Below are positions 8,453 through 17,895 of a DNA stretch of 64,000 nt, piece by piece. The position numbers and the translations under genes are program-made. The notes beneath the pieces were generated by a model that was given only the letters and a program-made list of their open reading frames with translations, was not told the origin of the DNA and ran no database searches. The stretch is from Kushneria avicenniae (GTDB lineage Bacteria; Pseudomonadota; Gammaproteobacteria; Pseudomonadales; Halomonadaceae), in the NCBI RefSeq assembly GCF_900112585.1, contig NZ_FOLY01000004.1, positions 310,001-374,000 on the forward strand. The letters run 5' to 3'. Positions within the stretch are counted from its first letter, which is position 1. Each line of letters begins with the position of its first letter.

Positions 8453-8486
8453 AAAAGGGCCGCCCTCATCGGGCGGCCCTTTTTTC
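8453..8486. terminator. Intrinsic terminator, betT / NSS transporter
   Basis: A 9-bp GC stem (GGGCCGCCC 8457-8465, GGGCGGCCC 8471-8479) is flanked by AAAA on the left and TTTTTT on the right. It ends betT and may serve the convergent transporter gene as well. Confidence 0.92.
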
Positions 8487-8490
8487 GAAA

Positions 8491-8530
8491 ACGTCATTTT
8501 TTGAGGACATCATTTTTTGAGCACGTCATT
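8491..8530. repeat. Tandem repeat, 2.5 x 16 bp, after the betT terminator
   Basis: ACGTCATTTTTTGAGG (8491-8506) is followed by ACATCATTTTTTGAGC (8507-8522) and a partial third copy ACGTCATT (8523-8530). The period is exactly 16 bp. It lies in the short convergent gap between betT and the NSS gene. Confidence 0.88.
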
Positions 8531-8574
8531 GATGCCCATTTCTGAAACATGCATCGATCCAATCACAGTGCTAT

Positions 8575-10038
8575 TCAGTGCACAGGCCGGCGACGCAGTC
8601 GCGGACTAAGCCACTCGCCGATCACCACGAAAAACGCCAGTGCCGCCACACCCCAGACCCACTGGGTCGAGACGTCCAGCGTCATGAAGCCAAGCGCATC
8701 GATAAAGATCACCACGATCGCCAGCGGACAGACATAGCGAATCATGAACAGCCACAGCGCGTGGCCAATGCCATTGAGCCCCAGCTCATCGCGCAGTATC
8801 CGGTCCTTGAGCACAAAGCCTGCCAGCAGCGCCAGTCCGAGCCCACCCAGCGGCATCAGAAAGCGCGAAGTGAGATAGTCCAGCCAGTCAAAAAAGGTTC
8901 GACCGCCAAGCGTCCAGTCAGCACCCAGATTAAAGGACAGCATCGCCAGCGTGCTCACCAGCCACAGCACGATGCCCGTGCCCCAGGCAGCGCGATTGCG
9001 AGCGATACCATGACTTTCCACCAGCCAGGCGATGGTGGCCTCGATCATCGAAATGGCCGACGTCAGCGCCGCCATCGTCAGCATCACAAAAAAGATGACC
9101 TCCAGCAGCGTGCCCATGGGCATCTGGGCAAAGGCCAGCGGCAGGCTCATGAAGATCAACCCCGGACCGCTGGCGGGGTCCATGCCGTTGGCAAAGATGA
9201 CCGGAAAGATGGCAAGCCCCGCCATCAGCGCCACCAGCGTGTCACAGATCGCGACGGTAAAGGTTGTACGGACGATGGAAGTGCCGGCCGGCAGATAGGC
9301 GCCGTACGCCATGATCGCCCCTGCTGCCAGTGACAGGGTAAAAAAGGCGTGCCCCATCGCCGCCAGCAGCCCTTCACCGGAGAGCTGGCCGAACTCGAAG
9401 GCAAACAAGAAGTGGACGGCCTGCTCAAAGCCACCGGAGAACACGCCAAAGCCGATCAGAATCGCCAGCATGATCACCATGCCGGGCATCATCCAGCGCA
9501 CGCTGCGCTCAATGCCTTCCTGCACACCCTTGCCCACGATCAGCATGGTGATCAGCGTGACCAGCGTGCTCCAGAAGCCCAGATTGAACGGATTGGCGTT
9601 GTTATCTTCAAAGATTGCCGCCATGCCCTCGACGCTGTCGGCGGAAAGTCCGCCGGTAACGGCCTTCCAGAGATACGACAGCGACCAGCCGGCAACCACT
9701 ACGTAAAAGCTCAGGATCATGAAACCGCAGATCATCGACATCCAGCCCAGAATGCTCCACCCGGAACCACCACCAGATTCGGCCACCACGCGCCTGACCG
9801 CTTCGACCGGGCTGCCACGGCCGCGTCGGCCAAAGGCGATCTCGGTCATCATCAGGGGTACCCCGATGGCGGCAATGCACAGCAGATAGACCAGCACAAA
9901 GGCGGCGCCGCCGTATTCGCCGGTCATGTAGGGAAATTTCCAGATATTGCCAAGCCCCACCGCAGAGCCGGTGGCCGCCAGCACGAATCCCCAGCGTCCG
10001 GCCCAGAGCACACCGCCGGTGTCATTGTTTGTGGTCAT
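8575..10038 (-). CDS. Neurotransmitter:sodium symporter family transporter
   Basis: A 487-residue SNF/NSS protein with 11-12 hydrophobic segments. The first helix carries RWGFVLAATGSAVGLGNIWKFPY split by the usual unwound Gly region; the second begins GEYGGAAFVLVYLL. These residues form the Na+ and substrate sites in LeuT-fold carriers. The likely substrate is an amino acid or related compound imported with Na+, which suits a salt-dependent organism; the specific substrate cannot be called. A monocistronic gene convergent with betT, with AGGGAA before the ATG. Confidence 0.93.
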   Translation of the reverse strand: MTTNNDTGGVLWAGRWGFVLAATGSAVGLGNIWKFPYMTGEYGGAAFVLVYLLCIAAIGVPLMMTEIAFGRRGRGSPVEAVRRVVAESGGGSGWSILGWMSMICGFMILSFYVVVAGWSLSYLWKAVTGGLSADSVEGMAAIFEDNNANPFNLGFWSTLVTLITMLIVGKGVQEGIERSVRWMMPGMVIMLAILIGFGVFSGGFEQAVHFLFAFEFGQLSGEGLLAAMGHAFFTLSLAAGAIMAYGAYLPAGTSIVRTTFTVAICDTLVALMAGLAIFPVIFANGMDPASGPGLIFMSLPLAFAQMPMGTLLEVIFFVMLTMAALTSAISMIEATIAWLVESHGIARNRAAWGTGIVLWLVSTLAMLSFNLGADWTLGGRTFFDWLDYLTSRFLMPLGGLGLALLAGFVLKDRILRDELGLNGIGHALWLFMIRYVCPLAIVVIFIDALGFMTLDVSTQWVWGVAALAFFVVIGEWLSPRLRRRPVH

Positions 10039-10155
10039 GCGTGTTCCCTGTCTGTTGTCGGCCTTTTCCGGCCCTCTTGTCGATCAGAAGCGCATTGTAA
10101 TGGTCTCGCCCCCCTTTTGGCCCGAAACGCTCGCCATTTTCCTGTTCAGGCCATT

Positions 10156-10180
10156 GAAAAAGGGGCCCCGAGAGGCCCCT
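10156..10180 (-). terminator. Intrinsic terminator of the fru operon
   Basis: AGGGGCC (10161-10167) pairs with GGCCCCT (10174-10180). On the minus strand the stem is followed by TTTTTCAATGG, about 40 nt after the fruA stop. Confidence 0.85.
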
Positions 10181-10218
10181 GAATCATGCAACCGGCGCAT
10201 TTGATCGCCACGATCAGC

Positions 10219-11985
10219 TTAGTTGGTGACGCCTTCCGGCACCTCGAGCTTCTGCTGGGCCGGCTTGAGCAGTGCATAGACACCGCCAACAAAGAGCGAG
10301 CCCACGGCGATCGAGAGCAGATAGAGCAGCGCCTGATTGACCGCGCCCGGAATCAGCAGTACGAACAGCCCGCCGTGCGGCGCCATCAGTTTGATCTGGA
10401 AATACATCGACAGGGCACCGGTAATCGCCCCGCCCACGATCGAGATCGGAATGACGCGCAGCGGGTCCTTGGCGGCAAAGGGAATGGCGCCTTCGCTGAT
10501 AAAGCAGAGTCCCAGTACGAAAGCCGCCTTGCCCCCGTCACGCTCGGTGTCGGCAAACTTGGAGCGCGCCAGAAAACTGGCAATGCCCATGCCGATCGCC
10601 GGTACCATCCCGGCAGCCATGATGGCAGCCATTGGTGCGTAGGTCTGGGTCGACAGAAGCCCGACCCCGAAGGTGTAGGCCGCCTTGTTGATCGGTCCGC
10701 CCAGGTCAACGCACATCATTGCCCCCAGCAGCAGGCCGAGCAGCACAGCGTTGGTCGATCCCATGTTGTTGAGGAAATCGGTCAGCGCCGACAGCATGCC
10801 CGCAACCGGCGTGCCGACCAGATAGATCATGACCAGACCGGTCACCAGACTCGCCAGCAGTGGAATGATCAGAATCGGCTTGAGCGATTCGATGCTGGCC
10901 GGCAGCTTCAGCCGGTGCGCGATCAGTTTCGCGGTGTAGCCGGCCAGAAAACCGGCGATGATGCCGCCAATAAAACCGGCACCCAGAGTGCTGGCCAGCA
11001 TGCCACCGATCATTCCTGGCGCGATCCCCGGTCGATCCGCAATCGAATAGGCGATATAGCCCGCCAGCACCGGCACCATTAACGCAAAGGCGGTGTCACC
11101 GCCGATCTGCATCAGCGCGGCGGCCAGCGTTCCCTCTTCCTTGAAGGCCTCGATGCCGAACACGAACGACAGCGCGATGCACAGACCGCCGGCGACCACC
11201 ATCGGCAGCATGAAGGAAACCCCGGTCAGCAGGTGCTTGTAGACGCCCCGCTCCTTGATGCTCTTCTTGCGTTCGCTGCCACCGGCCGGCGCGCTGCCCG
11301 CGCTTTCCACCGCGGCGCCCGCCAGCGCGTCATTGATCGTCTGCCGAGACTTTTTGAGCGCCGTGCCGGTAGAGGTGCGATAGATCGGCTTGCCGGCAAA
11401 ACGCTCGTCGTCGACCTCGATATCGCAGGCCAGCAGGACGATGTCGGCGCTGGCGATATCGTCATCGGTCAGTTGATTCTGCGCCCCGACCGAGCCCTGC
11501 GTCTCGACCTTGATCCGATGACCCAGTGCGCGCCCGGCTTCGGCCAGCGCCTCGGCGGCCATGAAGGTATGCGCCACGCCGGTCGGGCAGGCCGTGACGG
11601 CGACAATGTTTTTCGAAGTACCGGCCTCGGGCGCTGCCGGGGCTGCACCGGATGCCTCCGGAACGTCATCGTCGCCCTGCCAGGGGCTGGCCTGTTCGCG
11701 GGCACGGCTCAAAAAACCATCCGGGTCCGGCAGTGCCGCTTCAAGGCGCTCGCGATAGAGCGGCTTACCGGTAAAACGGGACAGCGTCACCGGACGACTG
11801 GCCGCCACCACGACCAGATCGGCCGCGGCAATCTGCTCGTCATCAAGCGTTGCCGAGTCAAACTGGCCCTGCATCTCGACCGCTGTCTGCCAGCCCAGCC
11901 GATGAGCAGCCTGCTCGAGCCGGCGCGCCGCCAGATAGGTCGTCGCCGTACCGCTGGGGCAGGCCGTGACGATAACAATGTTCAT
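10219..11985 (-). CDS. fruA: PTS fructose transporter, IIB'-IIB-IIC subunit
   Basis: This 588-residue inner-membrane permease imports fructose while phosphorylating it to fructose 1-phosphate. Two IIB-like domains come first: residues 1-100 with VTACPSGTATTY (Cys9) and about 125-225 with VTACPTGVAHTF (Cys133, the expected phospho-Cys). The IIC membrane domain follows from about residue 245, including GGLCIALSFVFGIEAF and LGGPINKAAYTFGVG. The N-terminal copy keeps its Cys, though in E. coli FruA the first domain is catalytically dispensable. The ATG at 11985 was chosen over a longer start because ACAGGAG precedes it. Last gene of fruB-fruK-fruA. Confidence 0.95.
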   Translation of the reverse strand: MNIVIVTACPSGTATTYLAARRLEQAAHRLGWQTAVEMQGQFDSATLDDEQIAAADLVVVAASRPVTLSRFTGKPLYRERLEAALPDPDGFLSRAREQASPWQGDDDVPEASGAAPAAPEAGTSKNIVAVTACPTGVAHTFMAAEALAEAGRALGHRIKVETQGSVGAQNQLTDDDIASADIVLLACDIEVDDERFAGKPIYRTSTGTALKKSRQTINDALAGAAVESAGSAPAGGSERKKSIKERGVYKHLLTGVSFMLPMVVAGGLCIALSFVFGIEAFKEEGTLAAALMQIGGDTAFALMVPVLAGYIAYSIADRPGIAPGMIGGMLASTLGAGFIGGIIAGFLAGYTAKLIAHRLKLPASIESLKPILIIPLLASLVTGLVMIYLVGTPVAGMLSALTDFLNNMGSTNAVLLGLLLGAMMCVDLGGPINKAAYTFGVGLLSTQTYAPMAAIMAAGMVPAIGMGIASFLARSKFADTERDGGKAAFVLGLCFISEGAIPFAAKDPLRVIPISIVGGAITGALSMYFQIKLMAPHGGLFVLLIPGAVNQALLYLLSIAVGSLFVGGVYALLKPAQQKLEVPEGVTN

Positions 11986-12076
11986 GCAAACCACTCCTGT
12001 GCCAGTGCCAACCACTGGTCGCCATGCTGACCGCGCCTGTCATCAGCAGGCAGCTCAAAAGAAATCGGGGGCGTGA

Positions 12077-13015
12077 TCATGTTGCCAGCGCCTCCACGCA
12101 GACCGCATCGCATAACGCGGTAAAGTCCTCAATATCCGAGCGCCCTACGCCGATGCGACGCACGGCGTCGGCCGACAGGGCCGTGGCAAAACGCAGCGTC
12201 TTCTCCCGCGGCCAGCCTTTGAGCACGCCATGCAGCGCCCCGGCCAGCAGCGTGTCGCCGGCACACACGGTGCTGACAATCTCCACTTTCGGTGGACGGG
12301 CACGCAACGCGCCGCCGTCAAAGAGCCACACCACGCCTTCAGCGCCCAGCGACAGCAGTACGTTCTCGATGCCGCCCTGCTGCAGCTCGCGAGCCGCCGC
12401 CAGCAGCGATGACTCATCCGGCAGCGGCCGGCCTACACACTCGGCCAGCTCGTGCTCATTGGGCTTGATCAACGCAGGCAGCGCACGAACGCCCTGCACC
12501 AGCGCCTCGCCGCTGCTGTCCAGCCATACCGGGAGGTCCTGCGTACCGAGTCGTGCGATCAGCGCCGAGAGCCACTCGGGTGTGACGCCCGGTGGCAGGC
12601 TGCCGGAGATGACCACCGCCTCGAACGCATCACAGCGGGCGTCGATATCTTCAAGCAGCTGCACCATGGCGGCCTCGTCCACCAGCGCCCCCGGCCCATT
12701 GATGTCGGTCACGCGGCCGTCGGCCTCGGAGAGTTTGGCATTGACCCGGGTATCGCCTGCCACCCGAATGAAGCGATCTTCAACGCCCCACTGTGCAAAG
12801 GCGCGTTCGAACGTTCCCTGGTTATCACGGCCAAGAAAGCCACTGACCGCGACCTGGTGGTCATGACGCGCCAGCACGCGCGCCACGTTATTGCCCTTGC
12901 CTGCTGCCGTCAGCGAGCTCTCCTGTGAGCGGTTGACGCTGCCCGGCATGAGCGTTGTCAGGCGAACAGAAAGATCCAGCGCCGGGTTGGGCGTCAGCGT
13001 CAGTACCCGGCTCAT
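12077..13015 (-). CDS. fruK: 1-phosphofructokinase
   Basis: This 312-residue PfkB-family kinase converts fructose 1-phosphate to fructose 1,6-bisphosphate with ATP. It shows the family N-terminal TLTPNPALDLSV, the GKGNNVARVL substrate loop and the C-terminal signature STVCAGDTLLAGALHG, in which the usual GAGD anion hole reads CAGD while keeping the catalytic Asp. Its ATG overlaps the fruB stop by four bases (ATGA, 13012-13015), so it is translationally coupled to fruB. Confidence 0.95.
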   Translation of the reverse strand: MSRVLTLTPNPALDLSVRLTTLMPGSVNRSQESSLTAAGKGNNVARVLARHDHQVAVSGFLGRDNQGTFERAFAQWGVEDRFIRVAGDTRVNAKLSEADGRVTDINGPGALVDEAAMVQLLEDIDARCDAFEAVVISGSLPPGVTPEWLSALIARLGTQDLPVWLDSSGEALVQGVRALPALIKPNEHELAECVGRPLPDESSLLAAARELQQGGIENVLLSLGAEGVVWLFDGGALRARPPKVEIVSTVCAGDTLLAGALHGVLKGWPREKTLRFATALSADAVRRIGVGRSDIEDFTALCDAVCVEALAT

Positions 13016-15864
13016 GTCAGCGACTCCAGCATGGCGCGCACCTCGGCCGCCGTCGGGCAGTCCAGCGCCCGCAATGCCAGTGCCCGGCTCTCTTCCAGAC
13101 TCAGGCTGCGGATGCGCTGCTTGACCAGCGGGATCTGCCGGCTGGACACCGACAGCTCATCGACCCCCAGCCCCATCAGTACGGCGATCGCCTGCGGGTC
13201 GCTGCCCAGCTCGCCGCACACGCCAACCCAGCGTCCCCTGGCATGAGCGGCGTCAACGGTCAGCTGTATCAGGCGCAGCACTGCTGGATGCAGGCCATCG
13301 GCCTGGGCGGACAGACGCGAATGGCCGCGGTCGATCGCCAGGGTGTACTGGGTCAGATCGTTGGTGCCGATCGAGAAAAAGTCGACATGTTCGGCCAAAC
13401 TTGGCGCCAGCAGTGCACAGGAAGGCACCTCGATCATCACGCCCAGCTGTACGTCAGGGGCATTTATCTCGGCCTGAACACGATCAAAGATGGCCTTGCC
13501 GGCGTGAAACTCCTCCACATCCTTGACCATCGGGAACATGATGCGCAGCGGTCGATCACCTGCCGCCGTCAGAAGCGCCCGAATCTGGGTTTCAAGCACG
13601 TCCGGGCGCGTCAATGCCAGGCGAATGCCGCGCAGACCCAGGAAGGGATTGTCTTCGGCCGGTACCGGCCAGTAATCCAGTGGCTTGTCCCCTCCAACGT
13701 CCAGCGTGCGCGCGACCAGTGCCCGATGACTGCCCAGCGCGTCAAAGGCCTGGGTGTATTCGGCCACCTGGGTGTCCATATCCGGCGCCTGGGGGTGGGC
13801 CATGAACACGAATTCGGTGCGCAGCAGACCCACGGCCTCGGCACCGCGTTCGACGGCGTCCGCAGCATGCGCGGTATTGCCCAGATTGGCAGCGACCTCG
13901 ACGCGGTGGCCGTCCCGGGTGACCGCCGGATCAAAACGCACCTCGAAGGCTTCGCGCTCACGAATCTCGCGCTCGCGGATGGAAAGTTCGGTACGGGCCC
14001 GGCGCTCTGGATCGGGCTCGGGAATCACGCGGCCGCGCTCGCCGTCGAGAATCATGTCGATGCCGTTGTCCAGCGCCATGATGGTTTCACCGGCCCCGAC
14101 GACCGCTGGAATGCCCAGTGCACGTGCCAGGATGGCGCTGTGGGAGGTGGCGCCGCCGCGAGCGGTCAGAATGCCACGCACGCGCGAGGTATCCAGCCGT
14201 GCCACATCAGACGGCCCGACATCGTCGGTGACCAGAATATAGGGATGCGCTGGCGGATCGGGCATCTTCACGCCACAAAGGTTGCCCAGCACACGTCGAC
14301 CGACATCACGCAAATCGGCGGCGCGCTCGGCCAGCAGCCGATCGGCCAGCGCCTCCTGGGCACGGGCAGCGACATCAATGGCCCGCCACCAGCCTCCTTC
14401 GGCGCTTTTGCCTTCGTTGATCGCCTCATAGGCGGCTTCACGAAGCTCGGGGTCGCCCAGCATCTCTTCATGCATGGAGAGAATCTCGGCCACCTCGCCA
14501 CCAGCGGCACGAATCATCTCCTCGAGCTGCTGCTCGGCCTCCTGGATCGCTGCCCCCAGGCGCGCCTTCTGCGCCTCACGGTCCGAGGCGGTTTCCTCGT
14601 AGTGAAACTCCGGCGGACGCATCACGAACACCGGCGCGATCGCCATGCCGGGCGAGGCCGGCACGGCCGTCAGCAGCGTATCGGCAGCTGGCGCCACCAC
14701 AGGCTCGCGCGGGGTCTGACGATTGCGTGACGGACGGGCATCGCTGGTATCCCCCAGCGGTGTGACCTCTTCACCCAGCCCGCCGCGCAGCGCCTCGGCC
14801 ATGGCCTCGACCGCTTCACGGGCGCCCTCGCCCTCGGCCGAAAAGATCAGCATCTGACCGCGGCGTGCCCCCAGACCGATCACCTTGGTCAGACTGGCTG
14901 CCGAAACGGCTTCGTTGCCGCCCTCCGCCAGCCGCACGCGCACCGGAACGCTCTGGGCGCGCGCCACCTGTACCAGCTGCTTGGCCGGACGGGCGTGCAG
15001 CCCGTGAGCATTGCGTACACGGACTCGCACGGTTTCGGCGCTGGCCGATTCACCGGACAGACGCGAGAGCAGCGCATCACGGCCCAGCCGAGCCAGCTCC
15101 TCGCCCTTGCCCTCTTCCAGTACGCTGACCAGTCGGTCGAGCAGCACATCGTGGGCGTTGCCGCTTTCGGCCAGACAGAAAATCCCCGCTACGCCGTCAA
15201 TGTGGGCCTGCGGCAGGGCCAGTCCCAGCGCCGGCTGGGTAACGCCCGTAGCGCTGCGCACCAGCCACAGCTGCTGCCCCAGTGAAATGGCCTGCTGGGC
15301 CAGAATGTCGGCCACGAAACGGCGGTCCACGCAGCCCAGCTGCTCGAGACGCGCCGCTGCCGCCGCCGTCAGTTCCAGCGCCGAGCGTGCCGGCACACCC
15401 TGGACAATGGTGTCACCATCCAGGCGCGCGGTGACCGGCGCTTTCGAGAGCAGGCCGACCACCTCATCGGCTTCTTCAGCACGGGCCAGTTTTTCAGATA
15501 CGCCCTCACGGTCGAGCACATGAGTAAGCTGACGCAGAATATCGAGGTGCTCATCGCTTTGCGCGGCAATGGTGATGATCAAATGGACCCGATTGCCGTC
15601 ATGCCACTCGACCCCGTCAGGAAACTGCAGAAGACGCACGCCGGTGGCCAGCACATGCTCACGGCTTTTCTGGGTGCCGTGCGGGATGACGATGCCGTTG
15701 CCCAGCCAGGTCGAGGACTGCTGTTCGCGCTCGAACAGCGCATCGCGATAGCCTTCCCGGGCAAGCCCGCCTTCCATGAGCGCCTGACCGGCCTGATTGA
15801 GCGCATCACGCCAGTCGCTGGCGTGCTGATCGAGCAAAACGGCATCACTTTTCAGCGTGAGCAT
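13012..15864 (-). CDS. fruB: Fused PTS protein: fructose IIA - M - HPr - Enzyme I
   Basis: This 950-residue cytosolic multiphosphoryl protein carries phosphate from PEP to FruA in one chain. Domains: IIA-Fru about 1-145 with phospho-His62 in GIVIPHGT; a degenerate IIA-like linker about 160-275; HPr about 278-365 with His290 in GLHARPAKQL; Enzyme I about 400-950 with His575 in GGATSHSAILARALG, plus TRGGA-like and CGELGSDP motifs of the PEP site. ATG at 15864 is preferred since AAGGATC precedes it; the upstream extension looks non-coding. It is first in fruBKA, divergent from fruR with a FruR-like site between them. Confidence 0.95.
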   Translation of the reverse strand: MLTLKSDAVLLDQHASDWRDALNQAGQALMEGGLAREGYRDALFEREQQSSTWLGNGIVIPHGTQKSREHVLATGVRLLQFPDGVEWHDGNRVHLIITIAAQSDEHLDILRQLTHVLDREGVSEKLARAEEADEVVGLLSKAPVTARLDGDTIVQGVPARSALELTAAAAARLEQLGCVDRRFVADILAQQAISLGQQLWLVRSATGVTQPALGLALPQAHIDGVAGIFCLAESGNAHDVLLDRLVSVLEEGKGEELARLGRDALLSRLSGESASAETVRVRVRNAHGLHARPAKQLVQVARAQSVPVRVRLAEGGNEAVSAASLTKVIGLGARRGQMLIFSAEGEGAREAVEAMAEALRGGLGEEVTPLGDTSDARPSRNRQTPREPVVAPAADTLLTAVPASPGMAIAPVFVMRPPEFHYEETASDREAQKARLGAAIQEAEQQLEEMIRAAGGEVAEILSMHEEMLGDPELREAAYEAINEGKSAEGGWWRAIDVAARAQEALADRLLAERAADLRDVGRRVLGNLCGVKMPDPPAHPYILVTDDVGPSDVARLDTSRVRGILTARGGATSHSAILARALGIPAVVGAGETIMALDNGIDMILDGERGRVIPEPDPERRARTELSIREREIREREAFEVRFDPAVTRDGHRVEVAANLGNTAHAADAVERGAEAVGLLRTEFVFMAHPQAPDMDTQVAEYTQAFDALGSHRALVARTLDVGGDKPLDYWPVPAEDNPFLGLRGIRLALTRPDVLETQIRALLTAAGDRPLRIMFPMVKDVEEFHAGKAIFDRVQAEINAPDVQLGVMIEVPSCALLAPSLAEHVDFFSIGTNDLTQYTLAIDRGHSRLSAQADGLHPAVLRLIQLTVDAAHARGRWVGVCGELGSDPQAIAVLMGLGVDELSVSSRQIPLVKQRIRSLSLEESRALALRALDCPTAAEVRAMLESLT

Positions 15865-15961
15865 GGCGTATTGATCCTTGTGAGTGGCAAATCTGCGCAG
15901 ACAGTGGCATCCATTCATGCAGCCTGGCGCAAAACGGCATGAAACAGGTCATGACAGCATG

Positions 15962-15975
15962 GCTGAATCGTGTCA
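15962..15975. promoter_or_regulatory. FruR/Cra operator in the fruB-fruR intergenic region
   Basis: GCTGAATCGTGTCA matches the E. coli Cra consensus RSTGAAWCSNTHHW at 13 of 14 positions. It is about 100 bp upstream of both divergent genes, so it could control fruBKA and fruR itself. The ligand in such systems is fructose 1-phosphate, the FruA product. Confidence 0.65.
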
Positions 15976-16085
15976 CCTTTTCCTTGCCGTAATGCTGAAA
16001 GAGAACGAGCGTTGAATCAAGCACCATTGACATGGACCCACGTCGTATTGACAGAGGCCGGTCTTTCATATCGGGAAACAACATC

Positions 16086-17102
16086 ATGACGCTTGCAGAG
16101 ATCGCACGCCTGGCCGGCGTATCACGGACCACCGCAAGCTATGTCATCAACGGCAAGTCACGCCAGCACCGCATCAGTGAGGCGACGGTCAAGCGCGTCA
16201 TGGCGGTGATCGAGGAGCACGGCTACCGGGTGGATGCCCAGGCCGCGGCCCTGCGTCGCGGTGTCAGCCGTACGCTGGGTTTTGTGCTGCCGGACCTTGA
16301 AAACACCAGCTACGCCCGGCTGGCCAAACTGCTTGAACAGGGAGCGCGTCGTGCCGGCTATCAGCTGCTGATGGTCAGCTCCAATGATGACCCGGAGACC
16401 GAGCGCGAGCTGCTCAGCGCTCTGCAGGCGCGGCGCTGCGACGCCTTGATCGTGGCCTCGAGCCTGCCACCCGGCGAGGCGTGCTATCAGCGCCTGATCA
16501 GCGCCGGCATCCCGGTGGTGGCCGTTGACCGCGCTCTGGACGAGACGCTGATGCCCTGTATCGTCAGTGAAAACCGCCGCACTGCCATGGCGTTGACTAC
16601 TTCGGTGCTCTCACCCCCGAATCAGTCATTACCGGTACAGGAGATTGTCTGGCTTGATGCCCTGCCCGGGCTTGCCAATACCGTTGAGCGTCGGGAAGGG
16701 TTCCGGGCCGCAGTGGATGCTCAGGGAAAGCAGGCGCCCCGGGCGCATTTTTATTCGGGCGAGCGCTACGACCGGAAGACCGGTATGGCGCTGATTCAGG
16801 AGCATCTGGAAGATCATGACATGCCAGGAGCCCTGGTGACGGCATCCTATACGCTGCTGGAAGGCGCACTGGACGTGCTGCTGTCGCACTACTCTCTGGA
16901 GGCGCTGCGCGAGCGGGGGCTTCAAATGGCAACCTTCGGCAACGACCGGCTGTTGGACTTTCTGCCCCTGAAGGTCAATTCAATGCAGCAAAATCTCGAG
17001 CGTATCGCGACGCTGGCGCTGTCCAGTGTCATGGATGCCATCAACGGCCATTTCAGCCCCGGTACGATCGAAATCGAGCGCACCCTGATTCGTCGGAACT
17101 GA
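16086..17102 (+). CDS. fruR: Fructose operon repressor, LacI family
   Basis: A 338-residue regulator beginning MTLAEIARLAGVSRTTASYV, very close to the E. coli Cra/FruR helix-turn-helix, then the hinge QAAALRRGVSRTLGFVLPDLENTSYA. The periplasmic-binding-like core (about 60-330) would bind fructose 1-phosphate. Start at 16086 matches the family N terminus; an upstream TTG/ATG extension to 16032 adds an unrelated 18 residues. It is divergent from fruBKA, so a local repressor is more likely than a global Cra, as in Pseudomonas. Confidence 0.93.
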   Translation: MTLAEIARLAGVSRTTASYVINGKSRQHRISEATVKRVMAVIEEHGYRVDAQAAALRRGVSRTLGFVLPDLENTSYARLAKLLEQGARRAGYQLLMVSSNDDPETERELLSALQARRCDALIVASSLPPGEACYQRLISAGIPVVAVDRALDETLMPCIVSENRRTAMALTTSVLSPPNQSLPVQEIVWLDALPGLANTVERREGFRAAVDAQGKQAPRAHFYSGERYDRKTGMALIQEHLEDHDMPGALVTASYTLLEGALDVLLSHYSLEALRERGLQMATFGNDRLLDFLPLKVNSMQQNLERIATLALSSVMDAINGHFSPGTIEIERTLIRRN

Positions 17103-17140
17103 TCTGATGGAAAGGGACAGGCCCGCTCAGACATTGAACA

Positions 17141-17160
17141 GGTCAGGCGATGGCCTGACC
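17141..17160. terminator. Hairpin between convergent fruR and histidine phosphatase
   Basis: GGTCAGGC (17141-17148) and GCCTGACC (17153-17160) form an 8-bp stem with a 4-nt loop. It overlaps the last codons of the phosphatase gene. There is no T-run, so termination is only suggested by position. Confidence 0.35.
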
Positions 17161-17721
17161 CTGGTACTCATAAACGCCGTACTGCCAGTGGGCACGGCCG
17201 GGTTGCCTGGGGCCCTGCCAGCCGCGGGAAATCAGCTCGCGCGCCAGCAGGTGGTTGATCATGCCATGGCCGACAAACAGCACCGAACAGTGCTCACGCG
17301 CCAGCTCGACCAGCTTGCTGGCGGCGGCATCGGCGCGACTGAACACCGCCCGGCGCCCTTCAGCATTGCCGTGATAGCCCATGAGCCACAGGACTCGAAA
17401 GGCAACCAGCCAGAAGGTGGTCGGCAATGACGGGGTTGGCCAGCGCCCGCTGCCGTGCGGTAGATCGATCTCTCGCATCAGGGGATCGCTGTAGACAATG
17501 TTGCCCGCTTCCAGCCGCAGCGCCGACTCGAGCGAGCGTGGCAGATCGCTGCAGGCGACCGCTGCACACTCGCGTGCCACGGAGAACGCCTGCTCGCACC
17601 GGGTCAGTTCGTCAAGGCCCGCCAGCTGATAGCGAGCCACCCAGTCCCTGAAATCCGCAGCGGCCATCCTTTCGTCAAAACGTACCTGCGGCGCCCCATG
17701 CCGCATCAGGATGATCTTCAT
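17143..17721 (-). CDS. Histidine phosphatase (phosphoglycerate mutase-like) family protein
   Basis: A 192-residue cytosolic protein with the LMRHGAP phosphohistidine motif at the N terminus, SDLPRSLESA with the second catalytic Arg, a conserved acid near LMREIDLP, and FVGHGMINHLLA with the second His. The fold is the branch-1 histidine-phosphatase superfamily. Substrate is unknown; members of this size include CobC/GpmB-like phosphatases and regulators such as SixA. It stands alone, convergent with fruR. Confidence 0.85.
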   Translation of the reverse strand: MKIILMRHGAPQVRFDERMAAADFRDWVARYQLAGLDELTRCEQAFSVARECAAVACSDLPRSLESALRLEAGNIVYSDPLMREIDLPHGSGRWPTPSLPTTFWLVAFRVLWLMGYHGNAEGRRAVFSRADAAASKLVELAREHCSVLFVGHGMINHLLARELISRGWQGPRQPGRAHWQYGVYEYQGQAIA

Positions 17722-17895
17722 GCCGCCGCTGCTCCAGATAATAATTGATTGAGATCAATTCTAGTCAGCGGAGCATGCACTCCACCAGTCCTGTTCAGGC
17801 TCAATCAAAATCATCGCGATCCGATGCCAGTCATGACAATCTCCAATGGTATTGTGCCTGACCCTCTTTCAAATCGTGCTGTTAGCGTGGTGACC

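Noticed and set aside
12955-14730. A 591-codon plus-strand open frame antisense to fruB
   Set aside because: fruB has all PTS active-site motifs on the minus strand; the antisense product shows no recognisable domain.
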